Part shown: piece by piece, positions 55,150-64,000 of the stretch
How positions within the stretch are numbered: position 1 is the first letter of the stretch
Layout: every line of letters starts with the position of its first letter
From: Amanita rubescens
Taxonomy: Eukaryota > Basidiomycota > Agaricomycetes > Agaricales > Amanitaceae
NCBI GenBank assembly: GCA_015039365.1
Contig: WION01000017.1
Coordinates: forward strand, 62,001-126,000
DNA: 64,000 nt
Reading direction: 5' to 3'
The notes under the pieces: model-generated
What the model was told of the DNA's origin: nothing
Database searches by the model: none
Seen by the model: the letters and a program-made list of their open reading frames with translations, nothing else
Position numbers and translations under genes: made by a program

Positions 55150-57044
55150 ATTGAATGTGTGCAAGTCTCAGTGCAGGTGTGATGGTGGCAAGGGCTTCAT
55201 TTGGATGCCCATTTGTGGTTTCCGATGATGGGAAAGTGCGAGGGGTCGATGGTGGGAGATTGCAAGGGTTAATAGGTACATGTGCTGCCTTTGATACTCG
55301 TTGTTGAGGCAGTGTGTGATGATGGTATTCAGGGTGTATTCTGAATCGGTAAGGGTATCTAGAGCCTACAGACTCTTGTATCACCTCAGCTTGTGTCCTC
55401 GCATCTGAGTGTTACATACAAACTTGTTACAAACTTGTTAATCTCAACTTTAAGTTACAACAGTGACTATAGTCATGATTACAAGTCTAAGTCAAATGTA
55501 TTTATAGGGACCTATTTCAATTAGGATCCAGGTGTTGAAATTTGTATGTTATGTTGGTTGGTTACTTATATCTTTTCAGTCCTATTATTTGTCACTATTT
55601 GTTCCTGCTTACATAATACACTCTTTTGGACACATATTTTCTTTGTGTACCTCAGTCTTCATATTCTGAAGGACGAGGTATGATACCAATCTTTATGCTA
55701 TATATTACCTACCTAAAATATAGTTTAGACATATCTATCTTTACAGATATGTAGACCCTTCAGGTTTTCACACATCAAACACCAGGGTATATGGTATACA
55801 CTGGGGGGGTTACTAATGACAGCACTGTCATTGGCAGAGTATGTTTCTACTTTTATGTGTTGGTGTAAAAAATACACCACCAATGACAGCACCATCATCA
55901 GCAGAGTACATATGTATCTACTTTTATGTGTTGGTGTAAAAATAGTCCACAGGTGGTGGCACTGCAATTGGCAGAGTGTTGTTTTTCTATTTTTATTTTT
56001 ATTTGCCAATGCTGTGACCAACCAAAACCAAAACCATTTAAAAATAGTCTGCAGATGGCAGTGCTGTGATAGGTGGAGTGTTGTTTTTCCATTTTTATTT
56101 GCTAACTCATACATACATATCTACTATCTGGCAGTCAAGACATTGAGTCCACAGAATTTTTCTTTTCTTTTCCACAAAACAGTGTCCCAGACAGCACTTC
56201 ATTCTCCTTTTTTTCTCCGAATGTACAGGCTGCAGATGATTTTTGTTACATTTGTTCGTTCACTGATAAGTCAAGCCTATCAGGTACCATAGGTTCCTCA
56301 AGGGAGTTCCGGCACTTAAGAACATTCAGAGAATAAGAGTGTTATCGGATAAGTCCTCAAGGGAGCTTAGACAATAACGAGACAGATTTTGACTGTTAAA
56401 ACTAGACTGAAGTCTAGTCATATATTTGCGTGGTTTATATAGTACAAGATGTATACGCAAATATAGTAAGTAAGTATGCATGTGATAATGAAACGGTCGC
56501 ATGTGATAATGAGATGGTTTGCATGTGATAATAGATATGCATGTGATAAAATGAAGTAGCATATGATAAACGATGAATGTTCCAGAAGGAATGCATATGC
56601 AAACAATGACATAGGAGGGACGATGGAGGTGATAAGATAAGAAAAAGATAGGCCATGATGTACGTTTGTAACAATTTTCCATTTTGCAACTGACAAGAAA
56701 TATGTGTATGTACATATATACATCTGAAAGTTCTTTTCTGGCTTGTTTCAACTGTCATGGTTACCAATATTGTTTTCTATTGTTTGTACATTTGGCTAAA
56801 TGATGCTTGCAAGGAATATAAGTGTATGTTTATGCATCTGAAAGCTTGTTTCTTGCTTGTTTTAACTGTCATGGTCGGTTGGTTTGGTTACTAATGTTGT
56901 TTTCCACTGTTGTTGTTGTTGTTGTTTGTACATGTGATACACAATAAAAACATACTTGCAAGGGATGCACATAAGGTATGTATATCATGCATCTGAACAC
57001 TATTTTCTTGCTTATAAGTTCAAATGTGATGCTTATTAAGCTAG

Positions 57045-58090
57045 GTAGATTGAAGGATGTTGACTAACTAATCAGATTGTCCCATAGTCAAATTAATTAT
57101 AGTCAGCCATAGTCAGTCAGGGGCAGTCAAGGTATAGGCTAAGTTTAGTTGCAGCTAGTCTGAGTTTAGTCACAGCCAGTCAGGGGCAGTCAAGGTATAG
57201 TCTAAGTTTAGTCACAGCTAGTCAGGGCAGTCAAGGTATAGTCTAAGTTTAGTTAGTTGCAGCTAGTCAAGTTAGTCACAGCTAGTCAGGGGCAGTCAAG
57301 GTATAGTCCAGGTTAAGTTGTCACAGCTAGTCCTTGTCACAGCTAGTTCCTTGCTCTTTCTCTTTTCTGCTTCTTTGTATACTAAAGGGGAATTTGGATC
57401 TTGCAGTAGTGAGACCAAGTAAACTGTTGCTAATGTCCCAATGAGCCTTTTGAGAGTGTGCAGGCAGAGCAGCAGAGCTTTGGAGAGTTGTTGTTTGTTT
57501 GTCATTGCTTGCCAAGTCACATCTTGGCATTTGCCAAAACAATGTGGGATGGGCTGTGGCATAACTTCTCACCTGTGAGGCCCTCTAGAACAGGGAAAGT
57601 GAGATTTGGAAGCACATCATATCATTTAGTGGTTCACTAATGTACATAAGAGCATTATTTATCTGTAGTGGAACTCATATTGAGGTGGATGGTATACTCT
57701 ATAGGCAGATAACTAGTTTGTTTGTTCATTTGTTTGATGCCTCAGTGCCGTGAGTTTCAGCAACATGGCAATCACATGGCATCTTAAGTGCATTACAAAC
57801 TTGGTGGTTGAAAAACTGCATAAACCAACCAAGACCTTCAGACTTCATTCTCGGCCTCAGAACTATACCTTGACTGCTCCTGACTGCTCCTGAGTCCTGA
57901 CTATAGCTGACTAGCTGTGACTAAACTTAGACTATACAGTACCTCAACTGCTCTTGACTAGTTGTGACTAAACTTAACTTAACTTAGACTAACTTAGACT
58001 ATTTCTTGACTGCTCCTGACTATGGCTGACTATAATCTTACTAGAGCAATAGTCTGATTTCATTGGTCAACATCACATCCTTCAATCTAC
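57045..58090. mobile_element. AGTC subterminal-repeat element, copy 2
   Basis: Same as 22417-23465 except for loss of one CTA (3 bp). Confidence 0.65.
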
Positions 58091-58875
58091 AAATTCTACA
58101 TCACTCTCACTATATAAGTCAATTTCTATTGCTCTCAGATGACACTCACATTAAAATGACCTATATCATAAGCAAAGATTTGATGGTTGGTTATACATGG
58201 TTACAGCCTATGCATCACCTGTCTGGCCTGGCCAGACACAGTGTAGATGGGATGACTTGTGATGAGTGGTGGCAATGTATTAATGTATGATGACACAGGT
58301 ACTTGCTTACGACATATTTTGAATGGTATCTTATACATGTTTACAGCCTACTATGCATCACCTGTCCGGCCTGGCCAGACACGGTGTAGATGGGATGACT
58401 CCGACTCCTTGTGATGAGTGGTGGCAATGTATGAATGGATAATGACACAGGTACTTGCCTATGACATATTTTGAATGGTATCTTATACATGATTGGTTGG
58501 TTGGTTACATGGTTGGTTACATGGTTGGTTGGTTGGTTGGTTTGGTTGGTTGGTTGGTTGGTTGGTTGGTTATGTTGAAGAAGCAAGTGCGTCGTTGGAC
58601 TTAGGGGCCACGGCGGCGCGTCTTTCCAAATATAGAAGGTTCCCCATATACTAGAAGTCATAGATGGGCCTAGCCGCAAAGATCAGTTCGTCCATTCAGT
58701 TTCTCTATTGCTTACCTCTCGTACTGTACAGTTCTTCATTTTTGTGTGGCTTAGAGTACACAGATGCACCTCAGTCGTTCTCATATCACGACTGAGGTGA
58801 GCCACTTAGATTTCTACTTATTCTCGCTACTACAATACTGAAACCCTGTAGTATTTAGACTCGCTACAGGTTACA

Positions 58876-59945
58876 CTCAGTAAAAATGCTTAGTCATATA
58901 TAGTCACATGTAGTCACACAGTAGTCGAAGTTAGTCGTAATTTCGTACTTTCTGACTACCACCTGACTAACATAGTCAATGTTAGTCAGATGTTAGTCAA
59001 TGTTAGTCAGTGTCAGTCATGGTTAGTCTGCCAGACCATCAGCAAAGGCAGTACCCAAACATGCTTAATTCTACAAGTGCAAAAAGGTGAATACTAGTAA
59101 ATACAACCCTTTTATGTCAAGCTACAGTAAAAATATGAGCTGATTAAAAGTTTGCACTTTATGAGATTTGAACCCTCAGCTTGATGAATCAGAAATTAAC
59201 ATGGCAAGCTAGTGTGTTAACCACTACACCATATTACTGTTCTTTGGGAATCATTGGAATACTATATAACCAACCAAACCAACCACTTGACATTAATCAA
59301 TCATCATACATCCCAGCCTCCCTTTCCTCCCCTGTCCTCTTGCTTCCTTGTCAATTACCTCCCCATAGCCATTAAAGGTGGTTGAGATGGTTGAGAACTT
59401 GAGATGATGTGGGGAAGAATGGTGACAATAAGAAAGGAGATTATTGTGAGATGAGAACACACTCAGGACCACCCACAAGGAGGCAAGTAGAGAGGGAAGG
59501 GGGGGATGGTAGGAGTGTATGATGATGGTTGATTGATGTCAAGTGGTTATATAGTATTCCAATGATTCCCAGAGAACAGTAATATGGTGTAGTGGTTAGT
59601 GGTTAACACACTAACATGCCATGTCAATTTCTGATTATTTAATCAAGCTGAGGGTTCAAATCTCATAAAGTGCAAACTTTTAATGAGCTCATATTTTTAC
59701 TGTAGCTTGACATAAAAGGGTGTATTTACTAGTATTCACTTGTAGAATTAAGCATATTTGGGTACTGCCTTTGCTGATGGTCTGGCAGACTAACCATGAC
59801 TGACACTGACTAACATTGACTAACATCTGACTAACATTGACTATGTTATGTTAGTCGGGTGGTAGTCAGAAAGTACGAAATTATGACTAACTTCGACTAC
59901 TGTGTGACTACATGTGACTATATATGACTAAGCGTTTTTACTGAG
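58876..59945. mobile_element. foldback/MITE, copy 2
   Basis: Same as 24251-25315 with 5 extra bases (AACCA) beside the centre. The GGTTACA flanks are kept on both sides. It moved with the large duplication, not by a separate insertion. Confidence 0.85.
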
Positions 59946-60118
59946 GGTTACAGCTTATGCATCACCTGTCCGGCCTGGCCGGACACAGTGTAGACAGGAT
60001 GACTTGTGATTGTACATGAATACCCACAAACTCATTGCAGGGCAAAATTGATATTATGTGTGGTTTGTGTGGTTGGTTATCATACAGCACTGAACAAATA
60101 CACACATAAAGTAGAAAA

Positions 60119-62410
60119 TTATGAACCTTCTTCTCCCTGATAGTCGCATCTGGAAAGGTTCTCGGCATTCATGGTAACAACTGCTTTTCGACGAAGTAAT
60201 TCGTGCGGCAATAGAGGGAAGTCACTTGGCGATTCTTTTGATGGCTTCATCGTTCTGAAAACCTTGCCTTTATGCTCCCCGGATAATACCACTACAACTT
60301 GCTTTTCATTCGTTGGCATAACAGGAATAAGAAACTTTGGGTCCATCAGAACTGTGTGGCCCCGTCGAGTAAGATGAATGAGAACACGGCCACTTTCTAG
60401 GCCCTTGATCATCCCCTCCTCATTTTGCACAGATTCGGTGCCGTACATGACAACGGGCACCTCTTGTGAGTTTGTGTTTTGTATACGGACGATAACACGT
60501 TTGTTCAGCAGGTCTTCATTGGTAGACCATTTTGCCAGGTAGGCTTGTTGAAAATGAATAACTTGGTTACCGTCGAAATTACTTGTTTGCGTACCTCTTC
60601 CATCCCATTGGATCATTTCTGGAGGGTCTGGCGCTGCCGGGTTCCAGACTGAGTCTTCAGGTTCATTGTTTGGCTCTGGCATGGGCGTTTCTCCACCCAC
60701 TGCAGGGAGGGGCAACAGAGGTGTGGGAATGGGCCGTGCAAAGGATTGGGGAGCAGTGAGGGGCAAGTCCGTTCTGTTATACCGTCAATACGCTGTTACT
60801 CGTGGACTGGGGACACTTACACGTCATCGAACAAACATTCAATTGACACATTCGATATCCACTGTGCACCACGTTGTTGCACGTGCAGGGCATTGTCTCC
60901 AGCAACTCCCTGGACCGTTACCAACGTCCCTTTGTAAAAGTGATGGCCAACGATTCTCGCCATCCTCCCGACATGACATGCCAGCCTATCGCGAGTGAAT
61001 TTTGGCATCGGGGAATGTTGCGGTGCAGGGCCATGGGAAAAGGAGAGGAAATGAGGCTTGAGCTGCCAGCCGTGAACTTCTAACTGCAGTTGAAAGCGTT
61101 GATAGCGTTAATTCCAAACTCTAACATTATGGACGATCGACGCACCTCATCCTTTGTGTTGTGACTTTGGACAGTAATCAAACTGCCCTCTAGCTTCGTG
61201 ATGAAGCAGACGCCTCCTACCCAGTCCTTTGCTAATGAGTTAACTACGGAAACGTGGTCACCGACAGAGAAATGGCGCCGAAGATGTACTCCCTCCACCT
61301 CCACTCCATCTTTCCTACCATCGATCCGTACGCTATGTGTCGATATCAGTGGTTCGCCATCACCACCTCACCCACCGAATTCATAAATGATCCTGTCTCT
61401 ATCCTGACCCGTTCCCCAGCCCCCAGAGAACTTCGTAAGAACAGCTCGCTCGAGATGAGCATAAATCGGTCGTACTTTCTCCCCACCATCATCATTTTGT
61501 GGTTCAGCTTGAACGTTAGCATGCCGGTAGCAAAGAATGAAACGTCCAGGGATCGAACCGTCTTCCCCTTTTCGAAAAAATTGAGAGGAACATCCCACTT
61601 CACAACGAACGGCACGAAGATCTTGTCGAGGAGAAATTGATAGCTATTATTACCAATTGCTCTCGCCTTGAGACCTGCATTGATATCCCCCTGGCCAACG
61701 AACAGCCTGCGAGGAGGGCGCCCACCACGTTTCTCAAATCGAAACCGATATCGGGGTACCAATAGTATATCATATGAGCCGTCCTTTAGCTCGAAGCCTA
61801 GGGCGGCATCGGCACGGTAGCGTTTGATGCCTTTGTCAAAGTCTGGGTGCCTCTTGCATAAACGGAGCCAGCAGGGAGGTTTCATGACCGAATTGTGGTC
61901 ATCGTAATGGCTGGCCTGTGATCGACGCTCCTCTGCGACAGGCCGTTGTAGATACGGCGCCATCATATCATTGATATATTGCTCGAACTCTTGATATCGA
62001 TCCAGCGTCGTCTGTGCAATCTGCACATCATCCAAATCTTTGCAGTTCAATTTGGCACGATAGAGTTGAGCAACGATTGCAAACCTACCGTTTACATTCT
62101 CATCCTCATCATCTTCCTCATCCTCATCCTCATCCTCATCCACATCCACATCCACATCCACATCCACATCCACGTCCACGTCCACATCCACATCCACGTC
62201 CACGTCCACATCCACGTCCACGTCCACGTCCACGTCCATGTCCATGTCCACGTCCACGTCCACTTCCACTTCCACATCCACTTCCACCCCCCCTCCTTCT
62301 TCATATCCCTCCTCGTCCTCCCCGTCATCGCCAGCGGCGTCAGCCTCTAGATCGACAACCTGAGAAACCAGGCGTCTTCGTTTACGCGCCGGCTCTCGCA
62401 TGCTGGTCAT
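60119..62410 (-). pseudogene. SPT5-like KOW gene A, copy 2, frameshifted in exon 1
   Basis: Exons correspond to 62410-61146, 61083-60821 and 60773-60119. The second junction is in phase here (GACGT|GTAAGT, giving Val then TDLPLTAPQ), unlike copy 1. Exon 1, however, carries an inserted T and a lost TA near 61335-61350, net -1, so translation stops right after GEVVMANH. The Val-Asp run is 17 codons longer than in copy 1. A few substitutions (Arg to Gln, Val to Ile, Ser to Leu) lie in the last exon. Confidence 0.75.
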
Positions 62411-63438
62411 CTGCGCAAGGCATAATTAGATGAGCATATTGAAATTTCGTGAACACTCACCGACTGTGTCCCTTCAAGACTACCTGTCTGACTTGGCCGG
62501 TTCATCTGTAAAACGGGTTAACGTGCTAACGTGCTAAACGACGTCACATACAAACGCCACGAATAGGGAAACTCACAGGCCCTCGCGACGCACCGGCATA
62601 ACGACTTTCCTGACTTGTCATACTGATGAAAAATATGGATTTACTACTACTTGTATGCGAATACAATTCTCTCAGAAGATGTGGAAGGGTAATCGTGGGA
62701 AAGTTGAGTCGATATGGCACGAGTTTCATTGTTGACGTTACAAATATGAACAAATGTTTATGAACCAACTGGCTGGGCCGTATGGCAACAGGGAAGGCCC
62801 TGCTCACTTTTTGCGTTTTCGCCTCGCGTTTCATGATCGCCACATGAATTTGCTGGGCACTGACATCAAATTCCAAACAAAGACCACAGGATACCCCTCA
62901 TCAAATCAATAATTATTTTTCTTCATCAATTTAATTGAAGTCTTTAATACAATGTCTACGAGCACGTGCGATGTAGTCGAGCAATACAAATATAATAGTA
63001 GGCAGCAGTATGCAAACAACACTTTTTACCATAAAATGATATTGATCTGCTATAAGAGGTATTGACGTATTCAGTAGCAAGATATAAGGACATTTTAACA
63101 AGATGGAAATGACAGAACATCACCGAGAGCAGAGCAACAACAAAACATCAAAAAGAGTTCTAAGATAATCCAGAGCCGGTGATAGCTAGTTTTCAACGTC
63201 GGCTTCGTAGCCGTCCTCGTCGTGCCCTTCTGAGGTACAGTTCACGCGCTTTGAGGATTATTCACGCGCCTCGAGAGCTTTTGAGGCGCGATTCATGCGT
63301 CCGTGATCTTCATACTTGGAAAGGAGTACGGCTCGTAAAAGATGGGCAAAAGGTAAGTAAATCATCCTCGCGTTCAACAAGACTCTGACCGTTTGTTGTT
63401 AGATGAAAGTACCACCGCAACTATAAATGGTTAAAACG

Positions 63439-64000
63439 TCAGTATTTCAAGCACGAAATCATTCCACTCCCATAATTCTGCGACAAATACATGCGCATAT
63501 TAAGGCTCCAATGATAAATTCGTACCTCTTCCTTTAATTGGCGATCCAATACAGCGACATTATCGTCCTCAACCTTAATCACCCAGCCTTCGCGATTGTA
63601 GTTCGAGGCATTAACAACCTTGACGGCGTCACTGACTTCATAAAATCTTCTGATACGTTTAACTTCTACTACATGTATCATCTCCGCGTCATTCAGGCGT
63701 ACGACCGCCTGTTCGAAATGCACTTCCACGATCACACCAGACTGTCCCCGGTCTCAAATCCACCTCCACTTTGCTTCCTATTTCAAAAAGGGCAGCCACA
63801 TAGTGCTCATATGACCACCGTATAAACTCCCGCGACGGAGCCGGAAAGTCTAGTTGGTTGGATTCTGTAGCCATCCCTTCAATGAACATGTTTAGTTCAG
63901 TCAAACTTGGCTCCATGTCAAGTGAATCCAATGCATCGACTGGGACCGAACATACTGTGAAGGGCGGTATATACTCATCCCGTCGTTTCTTGCTGAACCG
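63439..64000 (-). pseudogene. SPT5-like gene B, copy 2, cut by the window end
   Basis: Same as the 3' part of gene B in copy 1, with the KOW segment around FYEVSDAVKVVNASNYNREG. The frame change near 63745 is shared by both copies, so it predates the duplication. The part with the 11-bp duplication lies outside the window. Confidence 0.6.

Larger units (their letters stand above)
54270..64000 (+). repeat. segmental duplication, copy 2 (runs off the window)
   Basis: Begins abruptly at AATGCCTTATACAGC, equal to position 19633, and follows copy 1 to the window end. The sequence to its left (GACCTGATTCCATAGCTAGG) is unrelated to the satellite that precedes copy 1. Confidence 0.95.

Overview
The window is nuclear DNA of a filamentous fungus, most likely an agaricomycete basidiomycete. 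Genes carry many short introns (about 50-60 bp, GT..AG) and very small exons, the intact housekeeping genes are eukaryotic, and no bacterial operon or ribosome-binding layout is seen. Gene names rest on recalled family motifs, because no database search was possible. Exon borders were worked out by hand from frame, phase and splice signals.

Layout. 1-16.5 kb is mostly ordinary gene space: a decayed SSN6/CYC8-like C-terminus (tentative), a partial pseudogene copy of NDUFS1, a tandem pair of secreted or GPI-type proteins of 277 residues each, the intact NDUFS1 gene (complex I 75-kDa subunit, 8 exons), a PP2A activator (PTPA/RRD) gene, a repetitive secreted protein, and a P-loop GTPase cut off by satellite DNA. 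16.5-19.8 kb is satellite: a palindromic minisatellite (core TGTCCGGCCTGGCCGGACA) and a ~153-bp tandem repeat.

19,633-29,319 is repeated in direct orientation, almost identically, at 54,270-64,000 and probably continues past the window. It holds a CCHC zinc-knuckle ORF, two inverted-repeat elements rich in AGTC motifs, tRNA-like SINE modules and two adjacent SPT5-like (NGN/KOW) genes. The simplest reading is a tandem duplication of a ~34.6-kb unit with its junction at 54,270, but two allelic haplotypes of a dikaryon joined by the assembler would look the same.

30.5-46.4 kb holds a 200-aa and an 860-aa protein of unknown function, a 1.2-kb foldback palindrome, small hairpin elements, and a 3.43-kb element (38,007-41,436) with terminal inverted repeats beginning CTCAGTAAAA and filled by one six-exon gene. 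It ends with a short cluster of kinase-like, Cys-rich and F-box-associated-like genes. 46.4-54.27 kb is AT-rich: a 4.8-kb near-perfect palindrome whose 2.1-kb arms are built from tandem units each bearing a ~42-bp perfect palindrome, followed by a four-exon unknown gene that ends 30 bp before the duplication junction.

The most unusual content is the mobile and palindromic DNA: the CTCAGTAAAA/AGTC element family, the palindrome-of-palindromes, and the two SPT5-like copies that carry different, complementary frameshifts.
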